NCBI GenBank assembly: GCA_937936215.1
Contig: CALGWX010000348.1
Span: forward strand, 1-8,671
Direction: 5' to 3'
DNA from: an uncultured Burkholderiaceae bacterium
GTDB taxonomy: Bacteria; Pseudomonadota; Gammaproteobacteria; Burkholderiales; Burkholderiaceae_F
Length of the DNA: 8,671 bases
The first letter of the stretch is position 1; each line of letters begins with the position of its first letter. The position numbers were made by a program, and so were the translations under genes. Below are positions 1 to 6,767 of the stretch, in pieces. The notes under the pieces are model-generated. The model did no database searches. It was given only the letters and a program-made list of their open reading frames with translations, and was not told the DNA's origin.

Positions 1-1347
1 GCGGGTCTCGAACAGGAATTCGTCGACCGAGTGACGGCCTAGCAGCGGCGGCTCCAGCGTGTAGCTGAAGCCGCCGCGGCGGAAGTGATCCAGCACCGCT
101 TGCACCAGCCGCAACTCGGCGCCGTCACGCCTTGGCGCGCCATCGGGTTCCAGCTGCGCCCGCAGGTCGGCGGCCAACTGCAGCGCGCGCGGGTTGAAGC
201 CTGCGGGCAGCGTGAGCCAGTCGCGCAGCGAGGTCTCGGTCTCGTTCAGCCCGAAGGCGAACTGCGTGAACGACCGCGCCTCATAGCGGCTGCGGCTGGT
301 GATCGGCCGCGCCGCGTGCAGCTGCCCCTCGGGCGACATGCGCGGCCGCAGGTCCGCGGCCTCGGGCACCGCGGCCGGCATCTCCAGCACGAACAGCCAG
401 TCGCGGCTGCTCGGCTCCAGCGTCACCGTGTAGTCGATCGCCGAGTCTGGCTCGGCGTTGACCGTCAGCGGCGGCGGCGCGCCGGTGCGCTGCGCCAGCG
501 GCGACCAGGTGCGGCCATCGAAACTGCCGAACACCGGGCCGCGCCAGTACAGCAGCTCGTTGCTGGGCGGCTGCTCGGCGAAGCGCACGCGGAAGGCGAT
601 CGCCTGCGACTGGATCAGGCGGCTGATGCCGCCGGGGGCCATCGAGTCCGACAGCCCGGTGCCGCGGGAGAAGGCGTCGCGCGGCAGGCCCCACAGCGGG
701 CTATCCAGGCGCGGGAACAGCAGGAAAAGGACGGCGGCGAGCGGCACCGCCTTGACCGCCAGCGCGCCGACCAGCCGCACCTTGCGCCCGGCGGGCAGGT
801 CATCGGCCTTCAGGCTGACGCTGACCAGCACGAAAAAAAGGGCCAGCACGGCGCCCAGCGTCAGCAACGCCACTGGCAAGGCCTGGCTGTACAGGAACTG
901 CGTCAACAGGATGAAGAAGCCCAGGAACACGACGACGAACACGTCGCGCTTGGCGCGCAGCTCCAGCAGCTTCAGCGCCAGCAGCAACAGCAGAAAGGTG
1001 ACACCGGCCTCGCGGCCGAGCAGGGTGCGGTACTGCAGCCAGACCGCCCCGGCGGCGAGCAGCAGCAGTGGCAGCGTTGCCACATGGCCCGGCAACGGCA
1101 GGTTCCTGAGCGTGATCCACGCGCGCCCGCACCAGAGCAGGGCAATGACGCCGCTGGCCCACAGCGGCACATGCTCGAAGTGCGGCAGCACGACGAAGGC
1201 CACCGCCAGCAGCAGCACCATGGTGTCGCGACGCTCGCGCGCCGCCGAGGACATCTGGGCGCGGGTCAGCCAGGCGGCGAACTCGCGCAGTCCCGCGAGC
1301 GCGCGCGGCGAGCCGTTGCCGTTGGGGCGGGCGGGTGCAGTGCCCAT
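1..1347 (-). other. DUF3488/TgpA transglutaminase-like portion (N-terminal 449 residues, truncated by window edge)
   Basis: Counted from the internal ATG at 1347, this part has 449 residues in the window. The N-terminal half is strongly hydrophobic, with about six membrane segments (roughly residues 42-58, 62-76, 87-104, 113-126, 134-152, 155-175) and a further one near 192-211 ending in LLFPRLDSPLWGLP. This matches the DUF3488 membrane domain of TgpA-type proteins. The following periplasmic part contains LLYWRGPVFGSFDGRTW, a typical TgpA motif, and ends at HSVDEFLFETR. In homologs that stretch immediately precedes the Gly-x-Cys-Glu nucleophile motif, so the catalytic residues lie just beyond the left edge. 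Pseudomonas aeruginosa TgpA is an inner-membrane protein with a periplasmic transglutaminase domain important for viability. The substrate here is unknown. Confidence 0.85.
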
Positions 1348-2361
1348 CTCTGGCCTCGGACAAAGCGCCAGCGCGGTCAGGCAGAGGTCGCGATGCTCGG
1401 GGCCGAGCCCGAAGTCGATCCGCTGCGTTGGCAGCGACAGCGCGTAGCGCACCTGCGCCGCCTCGGCCATCAGCACCCAGCGCGTCATCCGCGACAGCTT
1501 CTGCTCGCCGGAGAGGCCGGGATCGATGGCGCCCAGCTCGAGCACGACCTCGCTTTGCGCGTAGCGCTCGAAGAGCTTCACCGTCAGCTCGTCGGAGCGG
1601 GCGGCCAGCCGCCAGGCCACGCGCTTCAGCGGGTCGCCCGCCTGGTAGGGGCGCACGCCGGCGAACTCGTCGCCGGCCACCGCCAGCCCGGTTTCCTGCT
1701 CGGCGTCGCCGCTCGCCACCATCGGCAGCGGCGGTGCGTCCTGCTCCGGTACCGGGTAGACGATGGCGGTCAGCGGTGGCGTGTAGTAGGCCCACGCCTG
1801 CCACAGGCCGAGCGGGAAGCGCGTCTCGACGCGCAGCCGTGGGCAGGGCAGCTTGCCGCGCACCCGCGTCGCCACGGCAACGCGTACGTCCCGGCTGCCG
1901 GAGGCCGGGATGTCGGCGTTGGTGATCGGCTGCACGGGGAGGTCGGGCCCGATCGCCTCCAGGATCGGGTGCGACGGCTTCAGCGGCTCGAACTCGAGCG
2001 CGAAACGGGCCTCGGGCGTCGGGTTGTGCACGGTGATCTCGAAGGTGGCGAGATCGCCGGCGAAGACGTTCTCGGCGCGGTGCGCCGTTAGCGACAGGCG
2101 CGCCAGGTTGCGGTGCGTGTGGTACATGGCCACCAGCGCCATGCTGGTGACGAGAAACGTGAGCAGGAAGCCGAGCTGCAACGAATAGTTGAGCGAGCCG
2201 ATCAGCATCATCAGCATCGCCGCCGCGAACAGCATGCCGGCGCGGGTGGGCAGGATGTAGACGCGGCGGCGGTCGAGCACGACCTCGCCGTGCTCCACGC
2301 CCCGGACGCCGCCGATCATCTCGACGGCGCGGACGACCAGCGGGTGGGTTATGACGCTCAT
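1..2361 (-). CDS. DUF58 - DUF3488/TgpA transglutaminase fused reading frame (3' end outside window)
   Basis: A single open frame runs from an ATG at 2361 to the left edge, 787 codons without a stop (checked triplet by triplet). Residues 1-333 are a complete DUF58 protein and residues from about 339 are a DUF3488/TgpA integral-membrane transglutaminase. In most bacteria these are two adjacent genes directly after moxR. Here the expected end of DUF58 (after residues LALAL, 329-333) is followed by a TGT cysteine codon (residue 334, positions 1360-1362) where one base change would give TGA. Five codons after it lies a good internal start, an ATG at 1347. So this is either a true fusion, a recent stop-codon loss, or a base-call error. 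The ATG at 2361 lies 29 nt after the MoxR stop and has no evident Shine-Dalgarno; I chose it because DUF58 homologs begin in this region. The window ends just before the transglutaminase catalytic cysteine is expected. Confidence 0.85.
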   Translation of the reverse strand, partial: MSVITHPLVVRAVEMIGGVRGVEHGEVVLDRRRVYILPTRAGMLFAAAMLMMLIGSLNYSLQLGFLLTFLVTSMALVAMYHTHRNLARLSLTAHRAENVFAGDLATFEITVHNPTPEARFALEFEPLKPSHPILEAIGPDLPVQPITNADIPASGSRDVRVAVATRVRGKLPCPRLRVETRFPLGLWQAWAYYTPPLTAIVYPVPEQDAPPLPMVASGDAEQETGLAVAGDEFAGVRPYQAGDPLKRVAWRLAARSDELTVKLFERYAQSEVVLELGAIDPGLSGEQKLSRMTRWVLMAEAAQVRYALSLPTQRIDFGLGPEHRDLCLTALALCPRPEMGTAPARPNGNGSPRALAGLREFAAWLTRAQMSSAARERRDTMVLLLAVAFVVLPHFEHVPLWASGVIALLWCGRAWITLRNLPLPGHVATLPLLLLAAGAVWLQYRTLLGREAGVTFLLLLLALKLLELRAKRDVFVVVFLGFFILLTQFLYSQALPVALLTLGAVLALFFVLVSVSLKADDLPAGRKVRLVGALAVKAVPLAAVLFLLFPRLDSPLWGLPRDAFSRGTGLSDSMAPGGISRLIQSQAIAFRVRFAEQPPSNELLYWRGPVFGSFDGRTWSPLAQRTGAPPPLTVNAEPDSAIDYTVTLEPSSRDWLFVLEMPAAVPEAADLRPRMSPEGQLHAARPITSRSRYEARSFTQFAFGLNETETSLRDWLTLPAGFNPRALQLAADLRAQLEPDGAPRRDGAELRLVQAVLDHFRRGGFSYTLEPPLLGRHSVDEFLFETR
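1354..1357 (-). promoter_or_regulatory. Internal Shine-Dalgarno for a separate TgpA start
   Basis: On the minus strand GAGG lies 6 nt before the in-frame ATG at 1347, a near-ideal spacing. This suggests that TgpA can begin, or ancestrally began, as its own protein even though the upstream DUF58 frame now reads straight through. Confidence 0.45.
1360..2361 (-). other. DUF58 domain portion of the fused frame
   Basis: About 333 residues, the usual length of a stand-alone DUF58 protein. After a short N-terminal region come two probable membrane segments (about 41-58 and 62-82) preceded by the family-typical RRVYILPTRAG stretch (32-42). A beta-rich domain follows. The DUF58 signature appears as DEFAGVRPYQAGDPLKRVAW (231-250), continuing into a hydrophobic, VWA-like C-terminal part (VVLELGAID, 272-280). 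Known for the family: DUF58 proteins are encoded with MoxR ATPases and transglutaminase-like proteins, and their biochemical role is unresolved. Inference: membrane-anchored, with the soluble domain contacting MoxR. Identification is from motif recall. Confidence 0.85.
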
Positions 2362-2390
2362 CCGGCGTTGGCGGCGCGGCGGGCGCGCCG

Positions 2391-3311
2391 TCAGGGCAGC
2401 TTCACCGCCTGGATCAGCTGGCTGACGAGCTCGCGGCCGCGCAGCACGCGCCCTTCGCGCTGCGCCGCGTGCAGGCGGTGGCCGGCGACGGCGGGCAGCA
2501 CGTTCTGCACGTCCTCGGGGATCACGTGCTCGCGGCCGTCGAGCCAGGCCCACGCTCGCGCCGCCGCCAGCAAAGCCAAGCCGGCGCGCGGCGACAGGCC
2601 TTCCGCATAGCGTCCCGAGCTGCGGGTGAAGGCGATCAGCGACAGCACGTAGTCGAGCAGGGTCTCGGAGACGAACACCTGCTTGACGGCGGCCTGCGCG
2701 GCCAGCAGGTCGGTCGGGCGCGCCACCGCCGGCAGGCTGCGCAGCATGTCGCGGCGGGCGCGGCCGGCGAGCAGCGCGCGCTCGGCCGCGCGGTCCGGAT
2801 AGCCGAGGCTGATGCACATCAGGAAGCGGTCCAGCTGCGACTCCGGCAGCGGAAAGGTGCCGACCTGGTGCAGCGGGTTCTGCGTCGCGATGACGAAGAA
2901 CGGCTGCGGCAGCGGCCGGGCCATGCCGTCGATCGAGACCTGGTTTTCCTCCATCGCCTCCAGCAGCGCGCTCTGTGTCTTCGGGCTGGCGCGGTTGATC
3001 TCGTCGGCGAGCAGCACCTCGGTGAAGATCGGCCCGGGGTGGAAGGCGAACTGGCCGCTGGCGCGGTCGTAGACGGAAACGCCGATCACGTCCGAGGGCA
3101 GCAGGTCGCTGGTGAACTGCAGGCGCCGGAACGGCAGGCCGAGCGACAGCGCGATCGCGTGCGCCAGCGTGGTCTTGCCCACCCCCGGCGCGTCCTCGAT
3201 CAGCAGGTGGCCGCCGGCGAGCAGGCAGGTCAGGCTCTGCCGGATCTGCAGTTCCTTGCCGACGATGACGGCGCCGATCTGCTCGGCGCATCGACGGACC
3301 TTCTCCAGCAT
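2391..3311 (-). CDS. MoxR-family AAA+ ATPase
   Basis: Cytoplasmic AAA+ ATPase of the MoxR family, 306 residues from the preferred start. Visible motifs are Walker A GVGKTT (43-48), Walker B LLADE with D103/E104, sensor-1 FFVIATQNP (N145), the family-typical LPESQLDRFL (155-164, R162) and sensor-2 SPRAG (R242). All key residues are intact. MoxR proteins are thought to act as chaperones or activators for neighbouring VWA/DUF58 proteins; here the DUF58-TgpA frame follows after 29 nt on the same strand, so one operon is likely. Start choice: the frame can extend to a GTG at 3359 (322 residues), but that codon has no Shine-Dalgarno and would leave only 2 bp to the divergent gene. The ATG at 3311 has GGAAAG 4 nt upstream and gives an N-terminus (MLEKVRR) that looks typical of the family. 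The stop is certain and the start moderately so. Confidence 0.93.
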   Translation of the reverse strand: MLEKVRRCAEQIGAVIVGKELQIRQSLTCLLAGGHLLIEDAPGVGKTTLAHAIALSLGLPFRRLQFTSDLLPSDVIGVSVYDRASGQFAFHPGPIFTEVLLADEINRASPKTQSALLEAMEENQVSIDGMARPLPQPFFVIATQNPLHQVGTFPLPESQLDRFLMCISLGYPDRAAERALLAGRARRDMLRSLPAVARPTDLLAAQAAVKQVFVSETLLDYVLSLIAFTRSSGRYAEGLSPRAGLALLAAARAWAWLDGREHVIPEDVQNVLPAVAGHRLHAAQREGRVLRGRELVSQLIQAVKLP

Positions 3312-3361
3312 TAGACTTTCCGGCAGCTGGCCGATTTTCTTGGTGGGGGAGAGCGTCACTG
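3312..3361. other. Short divergent intergenic region between MoxR and the deacetylase
   Basis: If MoxR starts at 3311, only 50 bp separate two divergent genes; if it starts at the GTG at 3359, only 2 bp do. Any promoter for either gene must therefore overlap the other's 5' coding sequence. I see no convincing -35/-10 pair. A weak plus-strand match (TCGACG at 3291, TAGACT at 3312, 15 nt spacer) is not strong enough to call. Confidence 0.4.
3345..3353 (+). promoter_or_regulatory. Shine-Dalgarno that decides the deacetylase GTG start
   Basis: The purine run GGGGGAGAG ends 8 nt before the GTG at 3362. It supports that non-ATG codon as the start, which also places the protein's MHTGFFTH motif at the N-terminus as in related deacetylases. 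Confidence 0.6.
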
Positions 3362-4285
3362 GTGCATACCGGTTTCTTTACCCATGCGCAGTGCGCCGCG
3401 CACGAGATGGGTTCATGGCATCCCGAAAGCCCCGAGCGGCTGGCGGCCGTGCACGATCACCTGATCGCGGTGGGGCTGCTGCCGCACCTGCTGCCCTTCG
3501 ACGCGCCGCAGGCGAGCCTGGAGACGATCGCCCGCGCCCACGACCGCGACTACATCGAGCGGCTGCGCGCGAGGGTACCAAAGCAGGGCTACGCGCCGGT
3601 CGATCCCGACACGTCGATGAATCCCGCCAGCTGGGACGCGGCGCTGCATGCCGCCGGCGCCGTGGTCGCCGCCACCGATGCGGTGGTCCGCGGTGAGATC
3701 AACAACGCCTTCTGCGCCGTACGCCCGCCCGGCCACCACGCCTGCCGCGCCGCGGCGATGGGCTTCTGCTTCTTCAACAACGTGGCCATCGGCGCCCTGC
3801 ATGCGCTGCACGCGCACGGCCTGGCCCGCATCGCGGTGATCGACTTCGACGTGCACCACGGCAACGGCACCGAGGACATCCTGGCCGGCAATGGGCGGAC
3901 GCTGATGGCGAGTTTTTTCCAGCACCCTTTCTACCCTTACTGCGGCACCGATTTCGCTGCCGTCAACATGGTCAATGTCCCGGTGCCCGCAGGCACCCGC
4001 GGCGACGTGGTGCGTGAACTGGTCCAGACGCAGTGGCTGCCGCGGCTGGAAGCGTTCGCGCCGCAGATGATTTTCATCTCGGCCGGCTTCGACGCCCATC
4101 GGGAGGATGACCTCGGCCAAATGGGTCTGGTCGAGGCCGACTATGCCTGGATCACGCGCCAGCTGATGGACGTGGCCGACCGGCACGCCCAGGGCCGCAT
4201 CGTCAGCGTGCTCGAAGGCGGCTACAACCTCAGCGCCTTGGCGCGCAGTGTGGCCGCCCACGTGCGCACGCTGGCCGAGCTCTGA
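3362..4285 (+). CDS. HDAC-superfamily zinc-dependent deacetylase (AcuC / acetylpolyamine amidohydrolase / class II-like)
   Basis: Predicted cytoplasmic zinc hydrolase of 307 residues, the usual length for bacterial single-domain members. It would remove acetyl or other acyl groups from lysine side chains or small amines. The catalytic set is complete: RPPGHH (121-126, tandem histidines H125/H126), IDFDVHHGNGT (160-170) with zinc ligands D163 and H165, SAGFDAH (240-246) with zinc ligand D244, and LEGGYNL (284-290) with transition-state tyrosine Y288. GFCFFNN (134-140) is also characteristic. LEGGYNL is more typical of class II-like and bacterial amidohydrolase branches than of class I HDACs. 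The GTG start is supported by a Shine-Dalgarno. The gene is first in a three-gene block, with the acyl-CoA synthetase starting 3 nt after its stop, so the substrate may be an acylated product tied to acyl-CoA metabolism (inference). Specificity cannot be read from the sequence. Confidence 0.92.
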   Translation: MHTGFFTHAQCAAHEMGSWHPESPERLAAVHDHLIAVGLLPHLLPFDAPQASLETIARAHDRDYIERLRARVPKQGYAPVDPDTSMNPASWDAALHAAGAVVAATDAVVRGEINNAFCAVRPPGHHACRAAAMGFCFFNNVAIGALHALHAHGLARIAVIDFDVHHGNGTEDILAGNGRTLMASFFQHPFYPYCGTDFAAVNMVNVPVPAGTRGDVVRELVQTQWLPRLEAFAPQMIFISAGFDAHREDDLGQMGLVEADYAWITRQLMDVADRHAQGRIVSVLEGGYNLSALARSVAAHVRTLAEL

Positions 4286-4288
4286 GCC

Positions 4289-5932
4289 ATGCCCAGCAGC
4301 ATCTTCGACCAGGACCTGCCGCGAACCGCGGCCAACCATGCGCCGTTGACGCCGCTGACGTTCCTGGAGCGCGCGGCGGCGGTGTTCCCGCAGCGCACCG
4401 CCGTCGTCCACGGTGCCCTGCGGCGCAGCTGGAGCGAGCTTTACGCGCGCTGCCGCCGGCTCGCCGGGGCGCTTTCGCGCCGCGGCCTGGGCCGCGGCGA
4501 CACGGTCGCGGTGATGCTGCCCAACATCCCGGAGATGGTCGAGGCGCACTTCGGCATCCCGATGGCCGGCTGCGTGCTGAACGCCATCAACACCCGGCTC
4601 GATCCGGCGTCGATCGCCTTCATGCTCGAGCATGGCGAGGCCAGGGTCGTCATCGTCGACCGCGAGTTCGCGCCGGTCGCCGCGGCGGCGGTGGCGCAGC
4701 TCGGCCGCCCGATCGAGGTGATCGACGTCGACGACCCGGTCTACGCCGGGCCGGGCGAGCGGATCGGCGCCCTCGACTACGAAGGCTTCCTCGCCGAGGG
4801 CAGCCCCGAGTTCGCCTGGCAGCCGCCGGCCGACGAGTGGGACGCGATCGCGCTGAACTACACCTCCGGCACCACCGGTAATCCCAAGGGGGTCGTCTAT
4901 CACCACCGCGGTGCCTACCTGAACGCGGTGTCGAACATCCTGGTGTGGGCGATGCCGCACCACCCCGTGTACCTGTGGACGCTGCCGATGTTCCACTGCA
5001 ACGGCTGGTGCTTCCCGTGGACGGTGGCGGCGATGGCCGGCACCAACGTGTGCCTGCGCCGGGTCGAGGCCGCGGCGATCTTCGACGCCATCCGCGCCCA
5101 CGGCGTGACCCACTACTGCGGCGCGCCGATCGTCCATTCGCTGCTCGTCAACGCGCCGGCGGAACTCAGGCAGGGCATTTCGCACCGCGTTCACGCCATG
5201 GTCGCCGGCGCCGCCCCGCCGGCGGCGATGATCGAGGGCATGGAGCGACTCGGCTTCGAACTGACGCACGTCTATGGCCTGACCGAGGTCTATGGCCCGG
5301 CGACCGTCTGCGCCAAGCAGGCGGAATGGGAGCAGCTCGACGTTGGCGAGCGGGCGGCGAAAAACGGCCGCCAGGGCGTGCGCTATCCGATGGAAGAGGC
5401 GGTCGCCGTCATCGACCCAGAGACGATGACGCCGGTGCCCGCCGATGGCGAAACGATCGGCGAGGTGATGTTCCGCGGCAACATCACGATGAAGGGCTAC
5501 CTGAAGAACCCGGCCGCCACCCAGCAGGCCTTCGCCGGCGGCTGGTTCCACTCCGGCGACCTGGCGGTTGTGCACCCCGACGGCTACCTGCGCATCAAAG
5601 ACCGGGCGAAGGACATCATCATCTCCGGCGGCGAGAACATCAGCTCGATCGAGGTCGAGGACGTGCTGTATCGCCACCCGGCGGTGATGGTCGCGGCCGT
5701 GGTCGCCGCCCCCGACGCCAAGTGGGGCGAGGTGCCCTGCGCCTTCATCGAGCTGCGCGAGGGCGCGAGCGTTTCGGCCGACGAGCTGCGCGCGCACTGC
5801 CGCGAGCACCTGGCCGGCTTCAAGGTGCCCAAGCAGTTCGTGTTCGGCCCGGTGCCGAAGACCAACACTGGCAAGATCCAGAAGTTCCTGCTTCGCCAGC
5901 AGGCCAAGTCCGCCAGCGCGATCGACGTCTGA
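4289..5932 (+). CDS. Acyl-CoA synthetase (AMP-forming, ANL superfamily, DmdB/plant AAE-like)
   Basis: 547-residue ATP-dependent fatty acyl-CoA ligase acting in the cytoplasm through an acyl-adenylate. Motifs in order are the P-loop [11 protein letters not shown] (191-201), the acyl-pocket region [14 protein letters not shown] (231-244), YGLTEVYGP (329-337), GWFHSGDL (418-425) with D424, the hinge [16 protein letters not shown] (437-452), and the C-terminal catalytic lysine K529 in NTGKIQK. All key residues are present and the length is normal. From memory, the sequence closely follows the branch of about 545 residues that includes methylmercaptopropionate-CoA ligase (DmdB) and plant acyl-activating enzymes, so medium-chain, short-chain or branched acids are plausible; the exact substrate is not determinable. 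The start is 3 nt after the deacetylase stop with only a weak Shine-Dalgarno, so translational coupling is likely. A crotonase-fold gene follows after 21 nt. Confidence 0.94.
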   Translation: MPSSIFDQDLPRTAANHAPLTPLTFLERAAAVFPQRTAVVHGALRRSWSELYARCRRLAGALSRRGLGRGDTVAVMLPNIPEMVEAHFGIPMAGCVLNAINTRLDPASIAFMLEHGEARVVIVDREFAPVAAAAVAQLGRPIEVIDVDDPVYAGPGERIGALDYEGFLAEGSPEFAWQPPADEWDAIALNYTSGTTGNPKGVVYHHRGAYLNAVSNILVWAMPHHPVYLWTLPMFHCNGWCFPWTVAAMAGTNVCLRRVEAAAIFDAIRAHGVTHYCGAPIVHSLLVNAPAELRQGISHRVHAMVAGAAPPAAMIEGMERLGFELTHVYGLTEVYGPATVCAKQAEWEQLDVGERAAKNGRQGVRYPMEEAVAVIDPETMTPVPADGETIGEVMFRGNITMKGYLKNPAATQQAFAGGWFHSGDLAVVHPDGYLRIKDRAKDIIISGGENISSIEVEDVLYRHPAVMVAAVVAAPDAKWGEVPCAFIELREGASVSADELRAHCREHLAGFKVPKQFVFGPVPKTNTGKIQKFLLRQQAKSASAIDV

Positions 5933-5941
5933 GCGCCCACC

Positions 5942-5947
5942 GAGGAG
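5942..5947 (+). promoter_or_regulatory. Shine-Dalgarno of the hydratase-like gene
   Basis: GAGGAG sits 6 nt before the ATG at 5954, inside the 21-nt gap after the acyl-CoA synthetase stop. It fixes the start of the crotonase-fold gene. Confidence 0.8.
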
Positions 5948-5953
5948 AACGCG

Positions 5954-6757
5954 ATGAACGCCCCGCAAAGCCCGACCCAGCTTGAACCGCTGCTGCTCGA
6001 GTCCCGCACGCCCGCCGGGGTGGTGACGCTGACGCTGAACCGGCCGGCGCAGTTCAACTGCCTGTCGGAGGAGATGCTCGCCGCGCTGCAGGCGGCGTTC
6101 GAGCGGCTGGCGAGCGACAAGGCGGCGCGGGTGATCGTGATCGCCGCCGCCGGCAAGGCGTTCTGCGCTGGCCACGATCTCAAGCAGATGAAGGCCAACC
6201 CGCGGCAGGCGTACTACGAAAAGCTGTTCGCGGACTGCGCGAGGCTGATGCTCACAATCCAGCGGGTGCCGCAGCCGGTGATCGCGCGCGTGCACGGCGT
6301 GGCCACGGCGGCCGGCTGCCAGCTGGTGGCGACCTGCGACCTCGCGGTGGCCGCCGAGGGCGCGAAGTTCGGCGTCAACGGCATCGACGTGGGGCTGTTC
6401 TGCTCCAGCCCCAGCGTGGCGTTGGCGCGCAACGTCGGGCGCAAGCAGGCCTTCGAGATGCTGGTCACCGGCGAGTTCATCGACGCGGCCACCGCCAAGC
6501 AGCGTGGCCTGGTCAACCGCGTCGTTCCGGCCGCCGAACTCGACGCCGAGATCGAGCGGCTGGCGCAGGCGATCATCGCCAAGCCGGCGGTGGCCATCGG
6601 CATGGGCAAGGGGCTGTTCTATCGCCAGCTCGAGATGGGGGTGGAGGCCGCCTACCAGCTCGCCGGCCACACGATGGCCTGCAACATGATCGACGAGGTG
6701 GCCCAGGAGGGCGTGGCCGCGTTCATGGAGAAGCGCAAGCCCAGCTGGGCGGGGTGA
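5954..6757 (+). CDS. Enoyl-CoA hydratase/isomerase (crotonase) fold protein, ECHDC3-like, lacking both classical catalytic Glu
   Basis: 267-residue crotonase-superfamily protein. The first oxyanion-hole motif is AFCAGHDLKQM (69-79) and the second is HGVATAAGCQLVATCDLAVA (114-133). In classical enoyl-CoA hydratase the catalytic glutamates fall in GCEL and in PEI. Here these positions read GCQL (Q123) and NGI (G143), so both acids are missing while CoA binding and the oxyanion hole look intact. The segments GIDVGLFCSSPSVALAR (143-159) and the C-terminal FMEKRKPSW (257-265) resemble mitochondrial ECHDC3 from memory. It is therefore probably not an ordinary beta-oxidation hydratase; an acyl-CoA thioesterase, isomerase or other oxyanion-stabilised reaction is possible. 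The gene closes the deacetylase / acyl-CoA ligase block, is preceded by a strong Shine-Dalgarno, and ends 10 bp before a convergent gene. Fold is sure, reaction unsure. Confidence 0.92.
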   Translation: MNAPQSPTQLEPLLLESRTPAGVVTLTLNRPAQFNCLSEEMLAALQAAFERLASDKAARVIVIAAAGKAFCAGHDLKQMKANPRQAYYEKLFADCARLMLTIQRVPQPVIARVHGVATAAGCQLVATCDLAVAAEGAKFGVNGIDVGLFCSSPSVALARNVGRKQAFEMLVTGEFIDAATAKQRGLVNRVVPAAELDAEIERLAQAIIAKPAVAIGMGKGLFYRQLEMGVEAAYQLAGHTMACNMIDEVAQEGVAAFMEKRKPSWAG

Positions 6758-6767
6758 ATCGCCGCGC

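Noticed and set aside
85..2091. A 668-codon plus-strand open frame opposite DUF58-TgpA
   Set aside because: Same codon-register artefact. The Gln/Arg/His-rich translation mirrors Leu/Ala/Val codons of the membrane protein on the other strand.
2113..3314. Plus-strand open frames opposite MoxR and the DUF58 start
   Set aside because: They translate to Gln/Arg/His-rich, domain-free sequence, while the minus-strand frame carries intact AAA+ motifs.
3291..3317. Possible plus-strand promoter (TCGACG, 15-nt spacer, TAGACT)
   Set aside because: Only four of six matches in each box and a short spacer; too weak to call without transcription data.
3413..6670. A 1085-codon open frame on the minus strand opposite the deacetylase, ligase and hydratase genes
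   Set aside because: The three plus-strand genes all share one reading frame and the antisense frame is in exact codon register with them, so it stays open only because TTA, CTA and TCA codons are avoided in this GC-rich genome. Its translation is low-complexity His/Arg/Gly-rich sequence with no domain.
6758..6767. Bidirectional terminator between the convergent hydratase and membrane-protein genes
   Set aside because: Only 10 bp separate the stops and I see no hairpin followed by a T-run on either side.
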